From the IMG/VR virus record IMGVR_UViG_3300048587_001106, positions 1 through 23,602 of that record: a DNA stretch of 23,602 bases; one strand, written 5' to 3'. Both the position numbers and the translations under genes were made by a program. This stretch comes from a virus. Shown here piece after piece: positions 1 through 5,177 of the stretch (its first letter is position 1; the number at the start of each line of letters is the position of its first letter). A model generated the notes under the pieces. It searched no databases. It was not told the DNA's origin and worked only from the letters and a program-made list of their open reading frames with translations.

Positions 1-189
1 CTACGATGTCAACGGATGGCGCAAATCCGGAACACCGTGCGAAACGTGGTTTTCCGCTTCGTCATCACGCATGAACACATTGAGAACGGAAACGAAACAG
101 AGCGGGCCTTGCCTGCAAGCTGCCTGCAACCCGTCCTCGCGTATCGTCACCTCGGTATGGGCGGTCGTGCCAGACATTGCCGCGCTCAC
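1..189 (-). CDS. Small hypothetical protein, 62 aa
   Basis: This is a possible 62-residue protein with a GTG start at 189 and a TAG stop at positions 3-1. I do not recognise a family. The main support is its junction with the gene before it: the GTG start overlaps that gene's TGA stop in a four-base GTGA arrangement, which usually means translational coupling. An internal ATG lies four codons in. The protein has no signal peptide or membrane segment; it has two cysteines in the middle and an acidic stretch near residue 42. A plus-strand frame covers the same bases but collides with the neighbouring gene, so I prefer this reading. It could still be spurious. Confidence 0.42.
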   Translation of the reverse strand: MSAAMSGTTAHTEVTIREDGLQAACRQGPLCFVSVLNVFMRDDEAENHVSHGVPDLRHPLTS

Positions 190-548
190 CGCTTCTTCTT
201 TTGCACAATTCGCTCAGCCTCCACCCAGGCGCGCCGCCTCTGCGAGAACGAATCCTCAGGGTAGCGCTCGCACACGTAGTCGAACGCGGCGCGAGCCACG
301 AGGGCGCTTGACGCGAATGCTATGAGTTCCGCTCTCTCGCCATTGGGATAGAGACGATAGACGGCGCTGCCTTGAGTGAATGCGTCGATGTTGCTCAGGC
401 GATCCGGGCCGCGACTTGGCGGTCGGCCGTCAAGATGTTCAGCGACGGCGAGGGCTGTTTCAGGAGAGAGCACAACGTTCTTGCCGGCGCGAGCTTTCCG
501 CCGAACGGCCTCGGCGAGGTGTCTCAGGCTTTTCCATTCGTGAGGCAT
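186..548 (-). CDS. Hypothetical phage-associated protein, 120 aa
   Basis: A 120-residue soluble, Arg/Glu-rich protein of unknown function. The N-terminal third is predicted helical and carries a basic stretch (residues 10-24, around AVRRKARAGK). The C-terminal third contains an Ala-rich helix followed by a Trp/Glu-rich segment (AWVEAE) and ends in a Lys/Arg tail. It resembles small conserved proteins I recall from rhizobial prophages, but I cannot name a domain. ATG at 548 is the only standard start in frame, yet it has no clear Shine-Dalgarno sequence. The frame stays open and coding-like back to a stop at 611-609, so the true start is uncertain. It is divergent from the gene at 606 and overlaps the next minus-strand frame by four bases. 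Confidence 0.72.
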   Translation of the reverse strand: MPHEWKSLRHLAEAVRRKARAGKNVVLSPETALAVAEHLDGRPPSRGPDRLSNIDAFTQGSAVYRLYPNGERAELIAFASSALVARAAFDYVCERYPEDSFSQRRRAWVEAERIVQKKKR

Positions 549-570
549 GAACGAAATAGGAACATAAGCC

Positions 571-598
571 TTGAATGAGTCAAGACGGGGGGATAAAT
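571..598 (+). promoter_or_regulatory. Possible sigma-70-type promoter for the plus-strand cluster
   Basis: In the 57-base divergent gap, TTGAAT (571-576) and ATAAAT (593-598) are separated by 16 bases, a fair match to a -35/-10 pair pointing right. Transcription would start almost at the ATG at 606, giving a very short or absent leader, which fits the lack of a well-placed ribosome binding site there. It is assigned by eye only. Confidence 0.28.
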
Positions 599-605
599 CT
601 GTCTC

Positions 606-776
606 ATGTCAGACGAAGCGCCCCGCCCCGAAGACGCCCCTCGCCGCGAGACACCAGCCGGCATATGGGAGCACCTGTGCGAACACCCCGGTTGTAAGGA
701 GTGGGGCGGATGGGGGTTCCCCGGTAAGGAGCCCAAGACAACTGTCTGGTTCTGCACCGAGCATAAGCCGGAGTGA
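606..776 (+). CDS. Small Cys/His (zinc-binding-like) protein, 56 aa
   Basis: A 56-residue protein, short enough to be missed by routine ORF calling. It starts at ATG 606 and stops at TGA 774-776, seven bases upstream of the next gene. The N-terminal 18 residues are Pro/Arg/Glu-rich and probably disordered. The rest carries C25, C30, C50 and H53, a C-x4-C-x19-C-x2-H arrangement typical of a small treble-clef or zinc-ribbon fold, with a Trp/Gly-rich loop between the metal-ligand pairs. That makes zinc binding likely, but the role is unknown. Such proteins are common in phage accessory regions, where they often bind nucleic acid; that is inference here. No strong Shine-Dalgarno precedes the ATG. 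Confidence 0.72.
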   Translation: MSDEAPRPEDAPRRETPAGIWEHLCEHPGCKEWGGWGFPGKEPKTTVWFCTEHKPE

Positions 777-782
777 ACCGCC

Positions 783-1046
783 ATGACCGGGCGCCCTGAC
801 TATGGCGCGCATTTCCGCCGCGCGACCGTGATTCACCCGGCGTTGACGGCGCCGAAGGACGGCAGCGCGGTCATAGGACGCGACGCCGACGGTCGATGCG
901 ACCTCATTCGCTGGCGCATTGGAGCCGATCTCGAAGAGGGTACCGAGCCCTATTGGGCTAGGTACGACACCGACGAGGAGTTCGAGCTTGTGGCGTGGAT
1001 ACCGTCGCCACTGTCGGGCGAGCAGATACTCGAAATCTATGAGTAA
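783..1046 (+). CDS. Hypothetical protein, 87 aa
   Basis: An acidic 87-residue soluble protein that I do not recognise. It starts at ATG 783, seven bases after the previous stop, and ends at TAA 1044-1046. The middle contains a WRIGADLEEG segment and then an acidic stretch (around residues 62-67, DTDEEF) followed by a hydrophobic strand and a C-terminal amphipathic helix. No membrane segment, signal peptide or metal cluster is seen. It lies in a compact plus-strand run with the Cys/His protein and the SRAP gene, so co-transcription is likely. Confidence 0.68.
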   Translation: MTGRPDYGAHFRRATVIHPALTAPKDGSAVIGRDADGRCDLIRWRIGADLEEGTEPYWARYDTDEEFELVAWIPSPLSGEQILEIYE

Positions 1047-1061
1047 GCGGCGAGCCCGCCA

Positions 1062-1355
1062 ATGCCCCTGAAACTGAAATGGGAGCGCACGTGGCCTGAT
1101 CGACCGCGTGACTATGTTGCTCGCCTCGAAGACGGGCAGAGCGTTTGCCGCGTCTATTTCAGCTATGGCAGCGCTTTTCGGTCGGATGAATGGTCCTGGA
1201 CGTGCAACGGCAGGTATAAGGGCTGGAACGGCTCCACCTCAGGATACGCCGCGACCAAGAATGAGGCGGCCAGACTCGCTGAGGAAGCTTGGTTCGCCTT
1301 GATCGAGCGCTATAATCAGGCGAACGGCAGGGGCACGAACGGCGATCCGGAATAG
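1062..1355 (+). CDS. Hypothetical protein, 97 aa
   Basis: A 97-residue Trp- and Tyr-rich protein with no family I can name. It starts at ATG 1062, fifteen bases after the preceding stop, and ends at TAG 1353-1355, five bases before the SRAP start. Residues 15-55 read as an antiparallel beta segment (RDYVARLEDG, then VCRVYFSY, then WSWTCNGRYKGWNG). Residues 63-88 form an Ala/Glu-rich helix (AATKNEAARLAEEAW). This strand-then-helix layout suggests a small alpha/beta domain. Close spacing suggests one transcript with the genes on either side. Confidence 0.68.
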   Translation: MPLKLKWERTWPDRPRDYVARLEDGQSVCRVYFSYGSAFRSDEWSWTCNGRYKGWNGSTSGYAATKNEAARLAEEAWFALIERYNQANGRGTNGDPE

Positions 1356-1360
1356 AAGCC

Positions 1361-2083
1361 ATGTGTGGACGCGTTCATATCAGGACCAGCATCGAGGGCG
1401 TTCTCAACGCCTTCTCCTTCGCTCAGCGGGGAGGTGACGTCGAAGGTCTGGCGAACTCGTTCCCGCGCTGGAACGGAGCTCCAAGCCAGGAATACCCGAT
1501 CATCATTCAGGAGCCGGACGTACGCGGACCGGTCTTCATGCGCGCCGTATGGGGCTTCGTTCCGGCATGGGCGAAGGAGCGCAGCACAGGTCGCCCGCCG
1601 CCGATCAACGCGAAGTCGGAGACCGTCGCCACGAACGGCATGTTCAAGGCGGCGTACGCGTCTCGCCGCGCGCTGATGCCGATCGACGGATTCTTCGAGT
1701 GGAAGGACATTTACGGCACGGGCAAGAACAAGCAGCCCTACGCCATCGCCATGGCCGACGGCTCGCCGTTTTGTCTCGCCGCGATCTGGGCGACGTGGCG
1801 CGACCGCGCCTCGGGAGAGGATTTCCGGACGTTTTGCGTCCTCACCTGCGAGCCGAACGAGATGGTGGCGCAGATCCACGACCGGATGCCCGTCATCCTG
1901 CATCGAGCGGACTACCAGCGCTGGCTCGATCCCGAGGAGAAAGACCCGCGCGACCTGTTGAAGCCGTTCCCGGCCGAACTGATGAAGATGTGGCCGATCG
2001 GCCGGAAGGTCGGAAACCCGCGCAACAACACGCCGGACATCCTGGACGAAGTGCCGCCGGACGGCGAAGGAACGTTGCTATAG
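1361..2083 (+). CDS. yedK: SOS response-associated peptidase (SRAP/HMCES family)
   Basis: A full-length SRAP-domain protein of 240 residues, the usual size for YedK. Family members bind abasic sites in single-stranded DNA and form a thiazolidine DNA-protein crosslink through Cys2 after the initiator Met is removed by self-processing, shielding the lesion from strand breakage. All key residues are visible: C2 in MCGR, N83 in PINAKSE, E113 in GFFEWK and H173 in IHDRMP. The start is fixed by the need for Cys2. It is the last gene of the plus-strand cluster and ends seven bases before the convergent DUF982-type gene, with no clear terminator between. Carriage by a phage suggests protection of replicating phage DNA, which is inference. 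Confidence 0.93.
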   Translation: MCGRVHIRTSIEGVLNAFSFAQRGGDVEGLANSFPRWNGAPSQEYPIIIQEPDVRGPVFMRAVWGFVPAWAKERSTGRPPPINAKSETVATNGMFKAAYASRRALMPIDGFFEWKDIYGTGKNKQPYAIAMADGSPFCLAAIWATWRDRASGEDFRTFCVLTCEPNEMVAQIHDRMPVILHRADYQRWLDPEEKDPRDLLKPFPAELMKMWPIGRKVGNPRNNTPDILDEVPPDGEGTLL

Positions 2084-2090
2084 GCGGGAA

Positions 2091-2354
2091 TTAGTCGCCG
2101 ATCGCAATCCCGGCTTCCTTGGCTGCCTCAAGGAACGCCTCGCGGGCAGTGGCCTGTCGCGCGGCGTCCAGCGCCTTTTGCCTTGCCGCGTAGACCGCTT
2201 TGCGCGCCGCGAGGTGCTTAGGGCCGGGGTCGACAGGCCACTCTTCGCAAAGGATGCGTTCGGCCTGCACGGTATTGTTGACGTTAAGTCCTCGACCATA
2301 CCGATCCTTCTCGATCCTGACCGGCTTTTCCCACCATCCACGTTCCAATGACAT
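2091..2354 (-). CDS. DUF982-type protein, 87 aa
   Basis: An 87-residue protein with the hallmarks of the Rhizobiales DUF982 family, whose function is unknown: an early W-x-K-P-V strand, a V-x-N-T-V-x-x-A segment near the middle, a W-P motif followed by PGPKHLAARKA, and a C-terminal helix ending in an AGI segment. I place the start at ATG 2354 because a GGAG lies eight bases upstream; an in-frame GTG at 2363 has no such site. DUF982 genes are often found as many paralogues in rhizobial genomes. The gene is convergent with the SRAP gene and lies just beyond the terminator of the late operon, so it needs its own promoter. Confidence 0.8.
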   Translation of the reverse strand: MSLERGWWEKPVRIEKDRYGRGLNVNNTVQAERILCEEWPVDPGPKHLAARKAVYAARQKALDAARQATAREAFLEAAKEAGIAIGD

Positions 2355-2377
2355 GACACGCACTCCGACAAGGCGAG

Positions 2378-2394
2378 TCGAGTCTAGGACTCGA
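2378..2394. repeat. Perfect inverted repeat 7-3-7, possible operator
   Basis: TCGAGTC-TAG-GACTCGA is a perfect 17-base inverted repeat centred on a rare CTAG, 24 bases upstream of the DUF982-type start at 2354 and downstream of the late-operon terminator. There is no T-tract, so it does not look like a terminator. A dimeric repressor operator is the simplest reading. It could also be chance in GC-rich DNA. Confidence 0.4.
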
Positions 2395-2420
2395 TTCGCC
2401 GGGGTGGAGTCCGGAAACGC

Positions 2421-2452
2421 AAAAAACCCGCCCCGGCGTGAGCCGAGGCGGG
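2421..2452 (-). terminator. Rho-independent terminator of the late tail/lysis operon
   Basis: Read on the minus strand, a GC-rich hairpin is followed directly by six T (2426-2421). The stem pairs 2447-2452 with 2427-2432 and 2442-2445 with 2434-2437, with one mismatch and a four-base loop (2438-2441). It lies 44 bases past the stop of the last lysis-block gene and ends the long right-to-left transcript. No gene lies between 2354 and 2496. Confidence 0.88.
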
Positions 2453-2495
2453 CAGGTCTTACATGCCGCGGTGGACATGCTTGGGTATCTATAGA

Positions 2496-2912
2496 TTAGG
2501 GCGGCGGTCTGCCGGTGAGGTAGGTGTAGCCTGCGAGAACCCAACCGGCGAAGGTGACAACGCCGATACCGATCTTGATGAGCCAACGACCCGCAGTACC
2601 GGCGCCGAGCGCGCGCTCGCGCATGATCTGCACGCCATCGGTCACCAGCTCCACCTTCTGCAGGCGGTCGTTGGTGTTGACCTCGACGTTTTCAACGCGA
2701 ACCTTCGTCGTGAGAACGTCCTGCTCGATATGCGTGGTTCGCACCACGAGCTCGTCAAGGCGGCGATGGACGTTCGCCCTGCTCTCCGTGGACCGATCCT
2801 CGGAATCTGCGATGTTCTGCTGAATGGCGTCGACCTTCTCGGCCAGCGCCCTCATGGTGCCGGTCAATTCCCCGAGTCTGGCACTGATCTCGATCAGGCT
2901 TCCGGATGGCAT
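2496..2912 (-). CDS. Coiled-coil protein with C-terminal membrane segment (DUF1515-like)
   Basis: A 138-residue protein. Residues 5-95 are a long heptad-patterned helix (ISARLGELTGTMRAL, then repeated L/V spacing through RRLDELVVR and VENVEVN), predicted coiled coil. Residues about 110-131 form one hydrophobic membrane segment, followed by a short Pro-rich tail. It resembles DUF1515, a family of unknown function I associate with rhizobial prophages; that match is from memory. The start at 2912 is chosen because GAGG lies seven bases upstream; an upstream in-frame ATG at 2948 lacks this. It is the last gene before the operon terminator. Its place in the lysis block would allow a role in holin control or lysis timing, but nothing in the sequence proves it. 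Confidence 0.75.
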   Translation of the reverse strand: MPSGSLIEISARLGELTGTMRALAEKVDAIQQNIADSEDRSTESRANVHRRLDELVVRTTHIEQDVLTTKVRVENVEVNTNDRLQKVELVTDGVQIMRERALGAGTAGRWLIKIGIGVVTFAGWVLAGYTYLTGRPPP

Positions 2913-2958
2913 GCTATTTCCTCTGCCCTGGCGAGGTTGCTGTCTCATGCTTCGGCCC

Positions 2959-3063
2959 TCACCAAAGCTGTTGAAGGATCACCGCCAGACAGGCGATGAT
3001 CAGGAGCGCTGCCACGCCGAGGACGACCCTCGCGCCGAAGTTCACGGCCTCCACCCGCACCAT
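2959..3063 (-). CDS. Small membrane peptide, 34 aa
   Basis: A 34-codon frame, ATG 3063 to TGA 2961-2959, too short for routine ORF calling. After a short polar N-terminus (MVRVEAVNFGAR) comes one continuous hydrophobic helix of about 20 residues (VVLGVAALLIIACLAVI), then a brief tail. An AAGG lies about six bases before the ATG. It overlaps the 3' end of the o-spanin gene by 22 bases in another frame. It could be a holin, antiholin or accessory lysis peptide, given its neighbours, or a chance reading. No homology can be judged at this length. Confidence 0.5.
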   Translation of the reverse strand: MVRVEAVNFGARVVLGVAALLIIACLAVILQQLW

Positions 3064-3260
3064 TCGACGCCTTTTTGGTTGTGGGCGTTCATCTCATCCA
3101 GCTCCGGCCGGGACATCGCCGCAACGACCGGCGGCGTCGGCCGTCGAGGCTGGTTGTGCTCGCACCAGATGCCGCGAGGGTCATCGGTTTGATGCCTGGG
3201 CATCGAGGCGCAGCCCGCAATGATACCGAACAGCGCGACGAGTATCAGCGCTTTGCCCAC
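3042..3260 (-). CDS. Outer-membrane lipoprotein spanin (Rz1-like o-spanin)
   Basis: A 72-residue lipoprotein. A short hydrophobic signal (residues 3-16) ends in a lipobox, IAGC, with lipidated Cys17; the mature part is about 56 residues with a Pro/Arg-rich segment (RRPTPPVV) and two further cysteines near the C-terminus. The start is a GTG at 3260 with a consensus AAGGAGG seven bases upstream, lying inside the 3' end of the i-spanin gene with a 16-base overlap. That nested, out-of-frame pair is the classic Rz/Rz1 layout. O-spanins bridge to the i-spanin across the periplasm and fuse inner and outer membranes in the last step of lysis. Confidence 0.82.
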   Translation of the reverse strand: MGKALILVALFGIIAGCASMPRHQTDDPRGIWCEHNQPRRPTPPVVAAMSRPELDEMNAHNQKGVEWCGWRP

Positions 3261-3511
3261 TTCATCGCCTCCTTCCGGGCTTCGTCGTCTGTCTGGCCGG
3301 CGACTTTGCGCTCGATCTCCGTCGCCTCACGGTGCATCTCAAGCCTTTCTTCCTTCGCGGCCGCGTCGCGGCGAGCGTTGGCAAGATCGGCTTTCGCCTT
3401 GGCGTCCGAGCGGCCGCGCAGATAGACGGCACCGAAGGCGGTGATCGCCGCACCGATCGCCGCGATGTACGGCCATAGGCGGCGCAGAGGCGACAGGAGA
3501 AGCGTCCACAT
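3245..3511 (-). CDS. Inner-membrane spanin (Rz-like i-spanin)
   Basis: An 88-residue type II membrane protein: one N-terminal membrane segment at about residues 12-31 (WPYIAAIGAAITAFGAV) followed by a charged, Ala/Glu/Arg-rich helix (about 35-80) predicted as a periplasmic coiled coil. This is the i-spanin architecture, and the o-spanin starts within its 3' end. I chose ATG 3511 because GGAGG lies eight bases before it; an in-frame GTG at 3526 sits on that site. The ATG overlaps the stop of the DUF6527-like gene as ATGA. It is shorter than lambda Rz but similar to many small i-spanins. Confidence 0.8.
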   Translation of the reverse strand: MWTLLLSPLRRLWPYIAAIGAAITAFGAVYLRGRSDAKAKADLANARRDAAAKEERLEMHREATEIERKVAGQTDDEARKEAMKWAKR

Positions 3512-3813
3512 CAGCAGGACCTCCACACGCCGTCGGTGAGGTAGCCGTGCCAGTGCGGTTCACCCTTGGTGGCGAGGGCGACCGATTCACGCACCGAAGG
3601 TTTCTCACGACTGCCGTTCCACCATTTCCATGCGCCTACGCCGGAGACCACGACTCGGCCGATCTCGCGACAGCCGCATGGGCATTGGAAGTGGAAACCC
3701 GCCGGCGTGTGATCCTGTGTCGAATAGAACTTGATCGATCCCGCCGGCGAGTCAGATGCAACCACGTTGTCGACGAGAACGGCCGTGACTGGTTGTGTCC
3801 TGACCTCGGCCAT
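3511..3813 (-). CDS. DUF6527-like protein, 100 aa
   Basis: A 100-residue protein with features of DUF6527, a family of unknown function common in prophages: a central GFHFQCPCGC cluster (C44, C46, C48), a WKWWNGSREKPSV segment (62-74), and a C-terminal HWHGYLTDGVW motif (H87, H89). The three Cys and two His suggest a bound metal ion. I start it at ATG 3813, which overlaps the stop of the holin-like gene as ATGA; the frame is open further upstream but that part lies inside the holin gene. Its stop overlaps the i-spanin start in the same way. A conserved place among lysis genes hints at a link with lysis, unproven. Confidence 0.82.
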   Translation of the reverse strand: MAEVRTQPVTAVLVDNVVASDSPAGSIKFYSTQDHTPAGFHFQCPCGCREIGRVVVSGVGAWKWWNGSREKPSVRESVALATKGEPHWHGYLTDGVWRSC

Positions 3814-4025
3814 CACAGGTCGTCCGCCCTGCGCCGCCGCAGGTACTCCGTGAGAAGTCCATTGACGACGAGGAAGTAGGGGAACGCCTCGCTCGGGATC
3901 AGCGGCTGGAGCACCGCCGGTTCGACATAGGTTACGACGGCCGCGAGGACGCCGAGCAGCGTCTGCGCGCGAGCCCAGAAGATGGTCTCGCTGTCCTTGA
4001 AGAACGACTTGATCCTGCTCCACAT
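3813..4025 (-). CDS. Putative holin, 70 aa
   Basis: A 70-residue protein with one clear membrane helix (about residues 17-37, FWARAQTLLGVLAAVVTYV), a second, weaker hydrophobic stretch (about 45-60), and a positively charged C-terminus (YLRRRRADDL). Size, topology and position right after the endolysin fit a holin, the protein that opens the inner membrane at a set time. AAGGA lies seven bases before ATG 4025. No family-specific motif is visible, so the call depends on context. Its stop overlaps the next start as ATGA. Confidence 0.62.
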   Translation of the reverse strand: MWSRIKSFFKDSETIFWARAQTLLGVLAAVVTYVEPAVLQPLIPSEAFPYFLVVNGLLTEYLRRRRADDL

Positions 4026-4037
4026 GAGCGTTTCCTT

Positions 4038-4913
4038 TCAGCACCAAAGACCGACGAGATCGCAGGGCAGGGCCGTCAGCCATGCCCATAAGGCGTAGAG
4101 GCTCACGAGGATGAGCGCGCCGATGAGGCCGAAGATGCCCTTCGATTTCGGCTTCGCGGCGGTCACATCCTTCGACGGCTCGGTTGCCGGCTTGGACGGC
4201 TGGGGCTCCGGGGCAGGCGCTGGCGCCGGCGCAGCGGGCGCCTCCGGAGCCGGTATCGGGGTTGGAGCTGGAGCAGGCGCAGGGTTGGCCGTTGCCGAGT
4301 AGCCGGCCGCCATGAGAGCCGAATAGAAGGCGCGGTGATAGCCGGCGACGTCTTCGTCCGTCCCGTCCTCCCCGTTCACGATCCGGCGCGGGTTATTCTT
4401 CGGCAGGGCATTGAGCGCGGCCGGGAACTTGTAGTCGGCCAGCTTCCTGCTCCGAAACATGCCCTCAGCCATGCCGACGACGGCGATGTCGGCACCGATC
4501 TTCGGGTCCAGCGCCAAAGAGGGATTCTTGCGGAGCGGGACGCCGAGCCGCTTGCCCATCTTCTCGTAGTTGTCCCAATGCGTGATCTGGATCGGGCCGC
4601 GGCCGAAGCCTCCGTCACGCCAGTAGGGCTCCTTCACCCACGGGAGTTTGCCGGCCTTCCATGCGCGCTCGAGGCGGCGGATCGTCTCGTCGTCGCTGTC
4701 GGCGAAGGTTTCACGGACCGGCACCATGCGGCCGCCGGTCTCGCGGTAGACCTGGGCCAACACGTTGGATACGTGGTGAGGATCGGTGACACTGTTGCGG
4801 ACACAGGAATCGAGGAGAGCTTCGACGCCTTGCACCTGGCCGGTGCTGAGGCTGGTGCCAAAGACGCCGGAGCCGCGCGCACGCAGCGCGGCGAAGAACT
4901 TCGCGCGATCCAT
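4038..4913 (-). CDS. GH19-type endolysin with C-terminal membrane anchor
   Basis: A 291-residue cell-wall hydrolase. Residues 1-205 match the chitinase-like glycoside hydrolase 19 fold seen in many phage endolysins: VYRETGGRM with candidate catalytic E58, and GRGPIQITHWDNY (residues 105-116), a hallmark of the family. It probably cuts the glycan chain of peptidoglycan. Residues 209-245 form a Pro/Ala linker rich in PAP repeats, then a polar stretch, then a membrane helix at about 258-279 and a short tail ending in Cys. There is no N-terminal signal. A C-terminal anchor is unusual for a soluble endolysin. A weak AAAGG site precedes ATG 4913. The holin-like gene follows 12 bases later. Confidence 0.88.
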   Translation of the reverse strand: MDRAKFFAALRARGSGVFGTSLSTGQVQGVEALLDSCVRNSVTDPHHVSNVLAQVYRETGGRMVPVRETFADSDDETIRRLERAWKAGKLPWVKEPYWRDGGFGRGPIQITHWDNYEKMGKRLGVPLRKNPSLALDPKIGADIAVVGMAEGMFRSRKLADYKFPAALNALPKNNPRRIVNGEDGTDEDVAGYHRAFYSALMAAGYSATANPAPAPAPTPIPAPEAPAAPAPAPAPEPQPSKPATEPSKDVTAAKPKSKGIFGLIGALILVSLYALWAWLTALPCDLVGLWC

Positions 4914-4934
4914 AATGAAAGCCTTTCGGGAATA

Positions 4935-5168
4935 TCAGTCCCAGAGATTGATCTGCTGGGAGACCTGCGGGGGAGGGGTATACGCCGGCATCGTGATGAC
5001 GACGCCGGCCGGGAGGACCTCGGGGAGAAAGACGAGGTCTGGATTGGCGCGATAGACGACAGGCGTGGTTTCGTGGGCGCCGTAAAACTTGTAGGCGATC
5101 AGGTCGACCATATCGCCATCGCTGGTCGTATAAGTCGTGGTGCCGTCCGGCTGGACGTCAAACTTCAT
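4935..5168 (-). CDS. X: Tail protein X (LysM-like, P2 gpX family)
   Basis: A 77-residue protein of the P2 gpX family, which carries a LysM-like fold. Visible marks are SDGDMVDLIAYKFYG (residues 16-30), a VYRANP segment (38-43) and LPAGVVITMP (52-61), the usual gpX pattern. In P2-type phages gpX is a small, essential tail protein thought to sit at the hub or tail-completion site. In P2 itself the gene lies near the lysis genes; here it directly follows D, ten bases downstream, as in many P2-like prophages. Confidence 0.9.
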   Translation of the reverse strand: MKFDVQPDGTTTYTTSDGDMVDLIAYKFYGAHETTPVVYRANPDLVFLPEVLPAGVVITMPAYTPPPQVSQQINLWD

Positions 5169-5177
5169 GGTCGCCGC

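Noticed and set aside
3814-4089. N-terminal extension of the DUF6527-like frame to 4089
   Set aside because: That stretch overlaps the holin-like gene and reads as Arg/Gly-rich shadow; ATG 3813 with an ATGA overlap is a better start.
4201-4290. Repeat tract in the endolysin gene
   Set aside because: It is explained by PAP-type codons of the Pro/Ala linker, a common flexible spacer, not a separate DNA element.
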